Origin: SIG223 sp964442785
Lineage (GTDB): Bacteria > Bacillota_I > Bacilli_A > RFN20 > DUOF01
NCBI GenBank assembly: GCA_964442785.1
Contig: CAYTZW010000013.1
Location: 1-34,725, forward strand
Direction: 5' to 3'
DNA length: 34,725 bases
Shown here: in pieces, positions 15,601-26,900 of the stretch
How positions within the stretch are numbered: the stretch's first letter is position 1
How the letters are laid out: the number at the start of each line of letters is the position of its first letter
Position numbers and translations under genes: made by a program
The notes under the pieces: generated by a model
What the model saw: the letters and a program-made list of their open reading frames with translations, nothing else
The model's database searches: none
What the model was told of the DNA's origin: nothing

Positions 15601-16680
15601 TAACTCGATTTTGCCACTTTTTATTCCAGAATAATCTTCAATACTATTTATTACCAATTCATATTCATACTTATTATCTACCAAATAATAATTGAAATTA
15701 TAGTCATTTTTACTAAACTTAGGACTAGTTTTATCTAACTTAATTGAATATGTTTCAGAACTAATAGTATTACTATTACTAACATTTTTAACATAAAAAC
15801 TATAAGTACCGTCTTCACTTAAAACAACATCTTTTTTAGAATTAATTAAAATACAATCGTCGTTTAAACAATAATAAGAACTTCCTTTACTAGAAGGAGT
15901 AACCGAAATAACAACATTTTCTTTATTCCACGTGGAAACAGAACCATTGATGTTAAATGTAGGCAATTCACTAGGAATATTAATAGTGAATTTTCTTTCT
16001 TCACTTTCTTGTCCTAAACTATCAACGGCTTTCCAATAGTAAGTTGTATTGTCATTTCCTTTAAAAGAAGTAGAATTTAAAATTTGCCAGTTTTCGTTAC
16101 TTCCAGCACTTTTTTCTTCTCTTACGTAAATTTGATAATCAATTTCACTTTCAACTTCAAAATTTACCAAAAAAGCAGTAAAAGAAGCATTATTAGAAGG
16201 AGAAACTAAAACAGGAGCCGCAACTACCTTTTCACTACCAACTTTGATAAAATCACTTACTAATGCAGCAACTTCCTTATCATTTTTTACTCCCAAATAA
16301 CTATAAGTACGGTTATATAAAACAACTTCAAAATAATAATAACTTTCAGAAGAAGTAGTAGGAGTAAAATATTCCAAATATGATTCATTATTAAAATCAC
16401 TAATAGGAATATTACTTAAAGTAACTTTTTTTTGTTTGTAATCTTCTCCTAATAATTTGAATTCACTTTTTACATATTGTTTGTCATTTAAGGCATCATA
16501 ATAGTAGTATGTCGCTCTATAGGCATTATAAGAAACATCTTCACTAAAAGAATACCAAAAAACATCATTTTCTTCGATTCTAGTAGGCACTCTATCTAAT
16601 GTTGCTTCAATATTAGCACCAAACAAAAAGAAGAAAACAAAGCTCAAAAAAACAGGAAATAGCAAATATCTTTTTTTCAT
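12661..16680 (-). CDS. Membrane-anchored Ig-like repeat protein C (1339 aa)
   Basis: The ATG at 16678-16680 has a GGAGTGAG ribosome binding site and opens a clear signal peptide (MKKRYLLFPVFLSFVFFFLF, likely cleaved near residue 27, IEA|TLD). The body is a run of Ig-like, Big_3-like modules with (D)K(E/T)(A/S)P openings and D.AGN turns. Four of them carry a YYC-x4-C signature (YYCLNDDC, YYCLNDNC, YYCVNDEC, YYCLDNSC, at about residues 272, 461, 637 and 840). A C-x9-C-T-W occurs at about residue 1045, as in protein B. The C-terminus has one hydrophobic helix (LPIVIALISLLFAYVVI) followed by the basic tail NKTKIIKKF, so the protein should be held in the membrane with its modules outside. There is no LPXTG motif. 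It has its own promoter and terminator. It is likely a surface adhesin or structural protein; the ligand is unknown. Confidence 0.85.
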   Translation of the reverse strand: MKKRYLLFPVFLSFVFFFLFGANIEATLDRVPTRIEENDVFWYSFSEDVSYNAYRATYYYYDALNDKQYVKSEFKLLGEDYKQKKVTLSNIPISDFNNESYLEYFTPTTSSESYYYFEVVLYNRTYSYLGVKNDKEVAALVSDFIKVGSEKVVAAPVLVSPSNNASFTAFLVNFEVESEIDYQIYVREEKSAGSNENWQILNSTSFKGNDNTTYYWKAVDSLGQESEERKFTINIPSELPTFNINGSVSTWNKENVVISVTPSSKGSSYYCLNDDCILINSKKDVVLSEDGTYSFYVKNVSNSNTISSETYSIKLDKTSPKFSKNDYNFNYYLVDNKYEYELVINSIEDYSGIKSGKIELLLSSKNIKTVDYQGEYLKIDLANSLNENTTYTMKVVIYDNAGNKTEESFSLKTLSNPVIKIVTAPSIKIDGKEGEYTNKDVNVTIIPADTSYQNYYCLNDNCSLISGTVNYKFDSTGVYKIYTKAVVENDTIKSNEYIIMIDKEAPTVSYNFVENNGVYTLSVSSNDNVDIDNVKVIISKGIDVIYQITKTEKSFVLTLTNNLELETTYYLQLIVTDKAGNQTSENSTIKTSLAEIDVIPLYISPEDNPNKYYSGVAVYIKKYYPISGYEDYYCVNDECEKLKDESFQRFFYGTSGEYSAYTKRVKGDREVTSSIYKFKVDAEISEIDGNIVSLKENRLSDNSFQYILNCLNIEDLSGIKKVDVIVYKIESNGYKNKKFDEDYNSLPLNIDLTNYFENNQKYEIDVTYRDEAGNSSSYTFEKYIFSELVMPTITYKDKHGFINDGSVVDNIHFYNVSAQANIVIDENTKDLAKTYYCLDNSCTLIESTTITIDFTKEGLYNFKVKTIYEGKETVIDERKIFIDWSAPTYKSFSYKKSPEETKTNIYTYSIDITGISDSLDAYGMKKHIILTIKDSQGDVVFTAFNSGTDDFKDSFHVTENKLEEGDYSVEILLQDDIMNSKTYYENIHIEKLKLYAPTVTTNTEYTQNINEWTNNGGIVVTFTASTENEEKDAVNSYCVRNHLETTTCTWIEFEGQVSVNIGDGMINISARISYGNYNVYSSNNGFFNVDTVAPVISKMASGYDIGWISPFINPSIHFECIEETSGISHYYIKNDQLYSEWYKFENGLLLGRYLDTGIYHFQAYAVDCAGNQSEIIEFDIRIDGRHPYTNDIDNIYEFSSSNGKKQIIVKNLYDDESGIEKITVRVYDKTSQSLVNKYVVIENVTMPCTIDISDLAEGEYYLLIEASDFVGNFAESDKIYFNIGGENSTFDYQENKNIYLSEISKPTKKVNNNLPIVIALISLLFAYVVINKTKIIKKF

Positions 16681-16721
16681 AAACTCACTCCTAATCTATA
16701 TATCCTTTTTTATTAAAATTA

Positions 16722-16750
16722 ATTAAAATACCTTACTTATAATTAATCAA
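16722..16750 (-). promoter_or_regulatory. Promoter of protein C gene
   Basis: On the minus strand -35 TTGATT (16745-16750), a 17-bp spacer and -10 TTTAAT (16722-16727) predict a start near 16715 and a leader of about 35 nt ending with the GGAGTGAG ribosome binding site. It abuts the U-run of the preceding terminator, so the gene looks independently transcribed. It does not carry the leader element found before proteins A and B. Confidence 0.6.
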
Positions 16751-16791
16751 TAAAAAAAATGCCTTTTGTGGAAACACCACAAAAAAGCATT
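16751..16791 (-). terminator. Intrinsic terminator of the M42 peptidase gene
   Basis: On the minus strand AATGC, then TTTTTTGTGG, a short loop, CCACAAAAG and GCATT form a long near-perfect hairpin (arms about 16758-16770 and 16775-16791) followed by eight T. The hairpin begins at the stop codon itself (TAA at 16790-16792). Confidence 0.85.
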
Positions 16792-17878
16792 ATTTTTTGG
16801 AATCTTTTAATTCTTTTAAAACTTTATCATTTACTTTTTTAACAATTAAAGTAATTACTTTAACTAAATTATTATAATCCTCAATATCAACAACAGAAAT
16901 ATGAGAATGGAAATAACGACAAGGAATAGAAATGGTCATATTAATAACACCATCAAAGGATTTATGTATTTCTCCTGAATCAGTACCACCGATAGGTAAA
17001 ACATCTAAAGTATAAGGTATTTTATGGTCTTGACAAATCTTCTCTACAAAGTATCTTAAACCATTATGTCCAATTACACTTCTATCCATAATTGACAAAG
17101 CAACACCACTTCCAAGTTTGGTATCATTACCACTACTTCCAGGTAAATCATTAGACATCGTAACATCAAGAGCAATAGCAATATCAGGTTTAACTCGATA
17201 AGTAGCTGTTTTTGCACCCCTTAAACCAACTTCTTCTTGAACGGTACTAGCAACATACAAATCACAATCTAATTGCTCATCTTTTAAATCACGAAGCATC
17301 TCAATAGTAGAAGCAACACAAATTCTATCGTCCCAAGCCTTACCAAGCAAAAATCTAGGATTAGCCAAAATAGCAAATTTACTATCTGGAGTCATAATAT
17401 CTCCAACATTAATACCTAAATCAAGAACTTCTTTTTTACTAGTAACCCCAATATCTAAAAACATATTTTTAATATCAAGAACTTTACTTCTTTCTTCATT
17501 TCCCATTCCGTGAGGAGGTTTACTTCCCGTAACACCTAAAAACTTTTTACCAACAGCAGTAGTAACAATATAACGTTGTGCTAAAGCAACGTGTCCCCAC
17601 CAACCACCAACAGGTTCAAATTTTAAATATCCATTTTCTTCAATTTTAGAAATCATAAAACCAACTTCATCAATATGAGCTGTAAATAAAATCTTAGGAG
17701 CATTTTTCTTTTTACTTTTTTTCAAACTTATTAATGAACCTAAATTATCATAATCAAACTCATCAACACAATCATTCAAATATTTTTTTACTAATTTAGT
17801 GGCTTCAACTTCAAAACCAGAAACACCATTTACTTCACTAATTTCTTTTAATAAATTTAATTTATCTTTTTTTACCAT
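16790..17878 (-). CDS. M42 family metallo-aminopeptidase (PepA/YsdC/FrvX-like)
   Basis: This is a cytoplasmic dinuclear-metal aminopeptidase of the tetrahedral (TET) type, 362 aa, normal for the family. The start is the ATG at 17876-17878 (MVKKDKLNLL); the GTG three codons earlier is part of the AGAGGTG ribosome binding site. The expected ligands are all visible: H68 and D70 in TAHIDEVGF, D183 in KAWDDR, the E215-E216 pair in VQEEVGLRGA (catalytic base and metal ligand), D238 in ALDVTMSND, and H326 in FHSHISVVD near the C-terminus. GGTDSGEIH at about residue 297 is also typical. Older names for the family include glutamyl aminopeptidase and endoglucanase; the latter is a historical misannotation. 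It lies between two surface-protein genes but has its own terminator, so functional coupling is not evident. Exact peptide preference cannot be read from the sequence. Confidence 0.95.
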   Translation of the reverse strand: MVKKDKLNLLKEISEVNGVSGFEVEATKLVKKYLNDCVDEFDYDNLGSLISLKKSKKKNAPKILFTAHIDEVGFMISKIEENGYLKFEPVGGWWGHVALAQRYIVTTAVGKKFLGVTGSKPPHGMGNEERSKVLDIKNMFLDIGVTSKKEVLDLGINVGDIMTPDSKFAILANPRFLLGKAWDDRICVASTIEMLRDLKDEQLDCDLYVASTVQEEVGLRGAKTATYRVKPDIAIALDVTMSNDLPGSSGNDTKLGSGVALSIMDRSVIGHNGLRYFVEKICQDHKIPYTLDVLPIGGTDSGEIHKSFDGVINMTISIPCRYFHSHISVVDIEDYNNLVKVITLIVKKVNDKVLKELKDSKK

Positions 17879-17899
17879 AACTCGCACCTCTTAGACAAA

Positions 17900-17905
17900 A
17901 TTATA
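17900..17905 (-). promoter_or_regulatory. Candidate -10 box of the M42 gene
   Basis: A perfect TATAAT on the minus strand lies 22 bases upstream of the M42 start, just beyond the terminator of the giant gene. The region at the usual -35 distance is a pyrimidine run without a good hexamer, so the call is tentative. The resulting leader would be very short and carry only the ribosome binding site. Confidence 0.45.
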
Positions 17906-17915
17906 CCCAAAACTT

Positions 17916-17946
17916 AAAAAAAAGAAAAGACTTAGTTTCCTAAGCC
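17916..17946 (-). terminator. Intrinsic terminator of the giant surface-protein gene
   Basis: On the minus strand GGCTTAG, a GAAA tetraloop and CTAAGTC (17929-17946) form a 7-bp stem containing one G-U pair. It is followed by TTTTCTTTTTTTT. It begins 7 bases after the TAA stop at 17953-17955. Confidence 0.85.
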
Positions 17947-17952
17947 TTTCCC

Positions 17953-20900
17953 TTAATTCAATGATTTGAATTGATTTTCAATACTTCCTGTTCCACTTCC
18001 ACCACTCTTATTCTTTTTCTTTTTAAGAAGAACAATAATGATACCGAGTCCTATAATAACTGCTACCCCAGCTAAGATAATAGGAATAATAGGAGTAGAA
18101 CTTCCAGCATCTTTAGTTGCATTAACGATTACTATAATAGAAGCAGAATTTACATTTCCTGAACCATCAGTTACATAGTATGTAACATAATATTCACCAG
18201 GAACATTAATATCTAAGCTACTATCATCAACTCTTATATCAAGGGTTTCATTGCTATAATAGTTATCACTAATTGTAATGTAATCTTCAAAATTAATTTC
18301 TTCACCTAAGACAATTTCAATTTGCTTAACTGTGAAATTAATAGAAGGTTTAATCTTATCAACTACTTTAACAGTTCTAATAACTTCAGTAGATTTTAAT
18401 CCATAAACATCAACATAGTTGTATTTAATAGTATAATTACCAACTTTTGTTATATCTAATGGAGTACTCCACTTAATATCAGTTACTGTGATTTCATTAC
18501 CAAATTCATCAAGGACATATGCTCCTGCTTCAACATAAGCAACAGGGTTAGAAACATCAATTTCAACAACACTATCTCCTCTTAAGATGATTTCAGGTAA
18601 TTTAATCTTACGATAGATGAAGCTATACATATTAGCGTTATCCATAACAATAATCGTCTTGCTAGTTAAACTTGTTGATTCAACTCCACTAGGAGTTAAG
18701 ATACCAACTACTTCATATCCTTCGATTGCTTTAGCGGTAATTGTATATGATTGCTCATATTCAAGATTTTCAAATAAATCTCTTGTAGCTAAAGCAGTTT
18801 CATATTCATCAACATATTGAACAGAAACAGAATACAATTTTTCAGTATAGTAAATATCCATTGATAAGCCTTCAGTATAACTTAAGACAAAATCATCATC
18901 TATATTGAAACGAACCAATTCAGAAGGACTTTGATATCCAGGATAATAAGGGAATTCAGCAGTTGCTATAGTATCCATTAAATATCCTTTAGTTAAAGAA
19001 CCAATCTTCGTTGTTGTTCCAGATAAGTAATAATTGAATGTTACAAAATACTCATTTGGAGCATATAGAATAGTACGTTCTTGGTTTTCAGAAGCAGTAA
19101 AGGTATAAGTAATAGAAGTTTCATCAACACTATATCCTAACCATTCAACTAAATCAATATTAATCATTTGGTCAGTAACACCTTTATATTCAACATATGA
19201 TAATGAAGTTTCAGGATTTACCCAAGTAATGTTAGATCTATTAGACCTATAAATTACTTTAACAGTTTGTTCTTTAGGAGTATACACAAGTTTAATTGTA
19301 TTTCCTTCACTAGAAGTAGTAATTACATAATTATCAATAATCTCATCATTGTTATAAACAACAGGATTACTTTCATATCCTTCAAATGTACGAGAAGTAT
19401 TAATTACATAAGATGTATTAACTTCCACATTTTCACTTGTAGAATATAAATTCATACCATTTGTACTTACATAATATAACCATACTCTTACATTATAAGT
19501 AGTAATTTCAAATTCTACTTCACTTCCTAAAACAATTTTATAATCATTATTGAATAAGTTACCTAAATTAATCTTATATTTTCCAACATCTTCTCCAGCT
19601 TCTCTACCTAAGCTACCACTTAAGTAATCACCTTCGACTAAGCCTTCAACACGATAACTTAATTCAACAGTTTCACTACTTCCCCACTTCTTGCTTTGTC
19701 CTTCATTTGGATAAACTGTAGCAACTTTTTGTTTGATATTAAACTTACCAGCAACATAACTGATATTGTAATTATCTACATTTAAGCTACCACTTACTGC
19801 ATTTGGAGTAATGATATATTCATAAGCTCCTCTTACATAATCAGCATTAACAGTATATCCTACATAAGTGATACTATCTTCTCCAATTAATTCACCTGCA
19901 ACAATTTGATAATTATCAAATGTATTAAATGAATAAGAAGTTCCGTCATATTCTTTTTCAACATCAACAAATTTAATTGTTAAATCAACTTGACCGATAT
20001 TTACCACAACATCAGGTTTTACAAGTTTGTAGTTTGCTGCTAATTCATCTTTATCAGTTAATTCAATATCATAACTTACAGGTAAATCAATTCCAGCATT
20101 TCCAAATTCAGTTATTGCATTACTACAAATTACATCAACTGAATTTCCAGCAATAGAACAGATTATTTCAACAGTTTTACTACCATTATACAATCTATCA
20201 ACAGCAGCTACTTCGACTTCAATTTCTTTTTGTTCAATGACAAATTCACCATTTGTAATTATTAAATTGTAATCATTAGTATTTAAACCATCAAATCCAA
20301 GAATTGTAATTTGATAAGTATCAGCATTAAATAAACTATTTTCTCCAACACTATAAGCAACACTAAATTCACCTGCTTCATAAGAAGTCCTATGAACATC
20401 TGTTAATCCATCAACAATGAACATATCTTTGTTAATTTCATATTTAGCATTCTTATAAGTTTCAGTTTGATTAATAAAGCTAATTGCTAAATCAAGTTTA
20501 GAGATATTAACTTTGATACTAGGTTTATCAAAATGATAATTATTCTCATCAGTTTCATTTTTGCCTACTAATTCAGCAATATAGATAACTTCTCTTAAAC
20601 CAGAAGAATCACTGCTTATATAACCATTTCCACAATTAATTTCAAGCTCTTCGCCTTCAACAACACCAGATACAATATTACATACAAGTTCAACTTGTAA
20701 ATTATTAGTATCATATGGTCTATCGACCGCTTCAATGCTGACTTCAATTTTTTTAGCAATAATAGTACCACTAGTAGTGAAAGTATAACTATCACTAGAC
20801 AATACATAGTTGCTATTAGATAAGCTTAAGCCACTCATATAAATTCCTACAAATGGACCAACATTCTTATCAACAAATGCAGAATTATCAGCATCATAAT

Positions 20901-23900
20901 TAACTGTTAGAGTATCTCCAGCTACTAAGTAGCTTTCTTTAACTTTAATAGTAAATTCAGAACTCAATTTATTTGTGCCGTCATATACTTTACTATCAGA
21001 TACTTGTAGACTTGCAACATCAATAGCAATAGCACTAATATGAGCATCACTAATTGTTAAGGTGTTAATTCCGTCTTTATAAATGTAATTAGCAGTACCT
21101 AAATTATTAATAACTGCCATAATTCTTCTAGCACTGACATCACTAGCATCATAACTTGCAATATATTCAAGAGTAATATCATTCAAATCAGATTCAATAT
21201 ATCCTGCTTTTACAGAAGGAGTAATCGTAAATTGATTAGATACACTATTTGTCTTATCGTAAATCTTAGATAAATAATCTTTAGTATAATCTAATTTACT
21301 TACATCAATTTCTCGAGGTTTAATAATACCACCGTGAATTGTTAACTCGTGACTTGATAATACATAGTTAGGATCACTTGAAGTAATGTTAGTTAAGGTA
21401 ATAACTAATGCTTCTCCAACATCTTTACTATTGAAGGTTGCAATATTATTTCCATTAATTCCGTGAGTTATTGCTAATTCTACCCCATCTGGTAAACCAG
21501 AAGCAGTAGTTGCTGATAGAATTACTTCTAATTTATCATTTCCGTCATAAGTTTTACTATTAGTACTTATCACAAATTGATTAACATCAAGAGTTACTAA
21601 ACCAATATGGACAGTAACAACTGGTTTACTCCAAGTATAGTTAGAAGCAAGGTCTAAATCATCTTTTACTAATAATGTATAATTAACTTCGTGAGTTCCA
21701 CCTTCATTATTATCTATAGTACCTTTTCCGTTTTCGATACTAATATCTAAACTTTCTCCATTTACAATTCCATAAACATTAGCAATTGTTAAGACTACAG
21801 AATAATCATTTTCAATATAATTTCTATTTTGAGCAATAATATCAAATGATAATTCAGCAGCTTGGATATAAGCACTATCAATAACAAAATCAGTATCGTT
21901 ATCAATATCAAGAACATAATTAGAATTATTTAATTGCATTCCTTTTATGACTATAGAATTAGAACCAACAACATCTTTGCTACTGTATAATGCACTTTCA
22001 TACCATACAGAAACTACATCATCACTTACAATTCCTTCAACTACTTCAAGTCTAAATTCAGGAGAAACATTAGTTGTACCATCATATCTCTTTATTTTAC
22101 CAAATATTTCTAAAGATGAACTTTCAAGTACTTTAGGTGTAATGATACCAACAACTTCAAAACTATTATCAACAAGCGTGTAATTAACAGTATCTTTGAT
22201 AGTTAAATTAGTAATAGAAATTACACTATAAGTATTTGCATTAATATTTGTATAAGTTGCCACATATTCAAAGTAAACAATATCATCGCCATAAGAATAA
22301 CTAATTTCAAAATCATCAGCTACAGCATTATTGCCATCGTATACTTTAGAAGTACCACTTACAGTAATATCTTTTACATTAATTACTTTACTTGTAATTT
22401 CGGCTAATGCTAAATCACTAGTCATATAGTTTGAAGCTAAGCAATCATTATTATTTGCTAAGAATGCTTCAGTAATATCAAGAGGATAAGTACCAACATT
22501 AGCACCTGCTAACACATTTTCAAGTAAATTCCAATTAATATAGACTGTTTCTTCGCCAATTCCTGTTGGAATACTCAAAGCATTATCAAGTGGATAAACA
22601 TTTCTTGTACTATCATATTCTCTGCTATAAACTTTAACATCAGTTAAATCAATCAAAGCAGGAGTAATCGTTCCACTTACACTATAAGATTCTCTATCAA
22701 AATCATAATTAGTATTACTAATTGTAAATTCACTAAAGATAATTTCACTAGCATCAAGAACATCTTTACTATTATAAGCAACCTTATAACCAAATTCAGC
22801 AACATCATCACCAATTAAACCTTTTAGAGTTAAGATTAGATTAGCAGTTACTTCTCCGTCATAAACCTTACTATTTTCTCCACTTATCTCAAATAATGAA
22901 ACATCTAAGATTTTAGGATTAATAAAGGCACTTATTTCGATATCTTCACCTTCATAAGTATAAGTATCACTTACAATGTTAATATTTGTAAAGGTAATTG
23001 TTCTATTACCAGCATCAGCACTATCATAAGTTGCATCTGCAATAACTTCATATCTTTCATTAGTAAATTCATCAAGAACATATAATTTTGCAATATCACT
23101 TGTTACACTAACAGAACCGTCATATTCCTTTGTAAATGTTCCTTCAACTCTTAATGTATCAACTACAAATTCACTGATACTACCACTAATAGTAAATGTA
23201 TCTTTATCTAATTGATAGTTAGAATTGCTAACTTTAGCATTAACAACTGTAATCATACTAGCACTACTATCAATAGTGTCAAACATAGCTAATCCATTTT
23301 CGTTTTCACCGTGGATTACAGAAACTGTATCACCGTCATAAATACTTGAACTAGGAATTGTAAAGTTAATTAGAATAAATTCATTACCATTATAAGATTT
23401 TGTTGTCTTATCAGCAATTAAATCAGCAACCTTAATAATTCTAGGTGTAATTTCAACTACTTTATTAGGTTTCTCAAATCCATAATTATCAGTTACATCG
23501 TTTCCTTCTTCATCAAGTAATGTAATTGTATAATATACATCTTTTGCTTCACCAACAATATCATCATTCATATGAATATCGCTAATAATTGCAGTTAAAG
23601 TACTAGCGTCAGTTAAGTTATTGACAACAACTTCACCTTTAATTTCAACACTTACATCATCTTTGATATAACTTCTAGCCATAAAGTCAAAGACAACTTC
23701 AACTTGACCAGCTTTAATAGAAGCATTAATAGTTAAACTTCTACTATTTTCGTCTAAGGTATAATTACTATTTCCTAATTTAATATTAGAGAAAGTAATT
23801 GTACGATTACCAACTAATTCAGAATCAAATTGTGCTTGGTAAGTAATTAAGACATTTTCTTCATCGATACCTACTAAATTCAATTTAGCAACTTCATCGC

Positions 23901-26900
23901 TAACATCAACAGTACCGTCATATGACTTGAATAATAAACCACTCACATTATCGCTACTAATGATTAATACCTTAGGAGTAATTTCACCTTCAACACTAAA
24001 TTCACTAATTTCAGGATCAACTACATAGTTATTAGTTTCTGTTACAACAAGATTACTAAATTTAATTTCTCTTGTTCCAACATTTTCACTATCATACTCA
24101 GCAGTTGCATTAATATTAATAAATCCAGATAATCCTTCATAAGTTAATATAGCTTCACTAGCAACTGTCTTATCATATACTTTGACTAAACTATTAGAAA
24201 CAATAATTTCTTCCTTAGTAATTACTTTAGGAGTAATAGTACCTTCTATTGTTAGTGTAGTATCATTTAATTGATAATTTGCATTATTAATACTAATTCC
24301 AGTAATTGTAATTGTATTAGCACTAGCAACATCACTACTATTAAACATAGCAGATTCGTAACTAACAATAATTTCATCACCGTCTAATAAACCACTTGCT
24401 TTAGTAGCTGTTAGACTTACTGTAATAGAAATATTTCCGTCATATACTTTAGTCGTGTTTTCAACTATAAAGTCTTCTACAGAAAGAGTTACTGAACCAA
24501 TATTTACTAATACAGTAGGTTTAGACCAAATATAGTTATCAGAAGCAGAAGTAGTCGTTCCAGAATAAACTATATCCAAACTATAATCTACAACCTTGTT
24601 GTATCCCATAGAATCATCAGTCATTGTTCCTATTCCACAAATAGCTTCTAATTCTTCAATTCCATTTTCAATAGAATTTACATTTAGATTAACTTCTCTA
24701 TTACCAACTAAATAATATCTATTTTCAGCAGTAATATTGATTGTTAATTCTCTCTTTTCAATTACAGCATTTTCAACAATATATACATTCTTACTCAAAC
24801 TATAATTGTTATTTTCGATAATAGCTATCTCACTAAATACCATTGAATTACTTCCAGCATTCTTTTCATCATATGCAACACTGTATGAAATATTAACTTG
24901 GTCATTTTCTACAAATCCTGTAGCAGTAAGAACAACATCTTCATTAACATTAACAGTTCCGTCATATACTTTATTAAAGGTACCAGAAACATCAAAGTCA
25001 TCTACATTTAATTCTTTAGGAAGAATACTACCTGCAATACTAATGCTATCTCCAATTAACTTGTAGTTTTCATTGTTTTCAATCTCGATATTTGTGAAGT
25101 TAATCAAAACATTACTTGAAACATTGATATCACTATAAGCAGCTTGATAAGTTAAGGAAATTGTTTCACCTTCAACTCCACCAACAGCAACTAATTTAAC
25201 TTTTGATAAATCGACTACATTAGTACCGTCATATACTTTACTAGAATCAGAATCACTAGATAAAGTAAATTCATTTACATTAAGTTGTTTAGCAGTAATA
25301 TTACCATACAATAATAATGTAGAATAATCTAACTCATAATTATTATTACCAACAATCTTAATATTCGTTAATTCAAGACTATAATAACCTACAATAGAAT
25401 TACTATATTCAACTACGTTATCAGAATTAATACCGTGAACAATATTGATACTATCTCCATTTTGAACACCAATATCATTTGAAGCAGTTAACTTAATAGT
25501 AATTTGTTTTGTTCCGTCATAAACTTTTGAAGTATCGGTGTAAGTTAAATCTGCAACACGAATAATTACAGGACTAATTACTACATCAACACTTGGAACA
25601 ATCCAATTATAGTTATCATTAGCGTTTCTTCCGTCGCTACCATAAACAATAGATAGAGTATAAGTTACATCTTTAGTTCCTACATTAGCATCGCTAATTG
25701 TTCCAGTTCCACAAGCAATAGATAAATTATCTTTTTCAATATTGTTGCCACTTACAAAGTTACACTTCATATCAACAGAAACATTATCTTTAATATAAGT
25801 TCTATCAACTGCATCAACAGAAACAACTAAATCCCTTCTTGTTATAGAAGCAGGTTTACTAATTTGAGTTTTATTTAATGAATAATTAACATCATTCATT
25901 ACTAAACTAAAGATAATTTCACTTGCTTCGCTAACATTAGCACTGTTAAATTCAGCCGTATATGTTAAATCAATTTCTTCACCATTTAATCCAACACCAC
26001 TAATATGAGCAATAGTAGTATCCGTCATAATAGTTCCATCATATACCTTCGTAAAGGTTCCAGTTATTTCAAAGTCATCTACATTAAGTTGAGCTTTAAC
26101 AATAGAAACTCCGTCAACAACTCTTTCATTGTTATTTAGACTGTAATTGCTATTATCAATTACGATATTAGAGAAGGTTACTACTCGATTACCACAATCA
26201 GGACTATCAAATACAGCATCATAAGTAATCGTAGCACTATCTTCATCAATTAATCCACTAACGATTAATTCAACATCTTCTTTAATAACATCAATATCAC
26301 CATTGTAAGTTTTCTCTTTATCTCCACCTACAATGAATGTATCAACATCAAGAAGTTTAGGACTAATAGAAGCATCTACAATTTCTAATGTCGTACTTCC
26401 TACAATTACATAGTTACTACTATTTGTACTAATATTAGTAATACTTATTGTAGAAGCAGTTTCAACATCTTTAGAATTGAAGTGTCCAATATTATTTCCA
26501 TTTTCACCGTGAGTGATTTCCAAAATATCTCCAACTTGGACTTTACTACTACTTAGAATAATAGAAATAGCATTATTTCCGTCATATTCTTTTGTCTTAG
26601 TATCATAACTTAAACTACTAGCTTCAATCTTAACAGGAGTAATATTAACTTTTACTTCTGGTTTTTCAAAACTGTAATTATCAGTTACTTCAACATCTCC
26701 AAGAAGAAGTTTGACTTCGTAAGAAACGACTTTATCATTTTCAGCATTAGCATTTTCAACTACTGCATTATCAATTAATACTGTCAATTCTTCACTTTCA
26801 AGTCCATTTTCATAAGAAGCAGTTATTTCAACATTAATATTATCTTTCAAATACTCTCTATCCAATGCAGATACAATCAAAGAAATTTCTTTCTTATTGA

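Noticed and set aside
17879..17887. GTG start for the M42 peptidase three codons earlier.
   Set aside because: That GTG belongs to the AGAGGTG ribosome binding site of the ATG at 17878.
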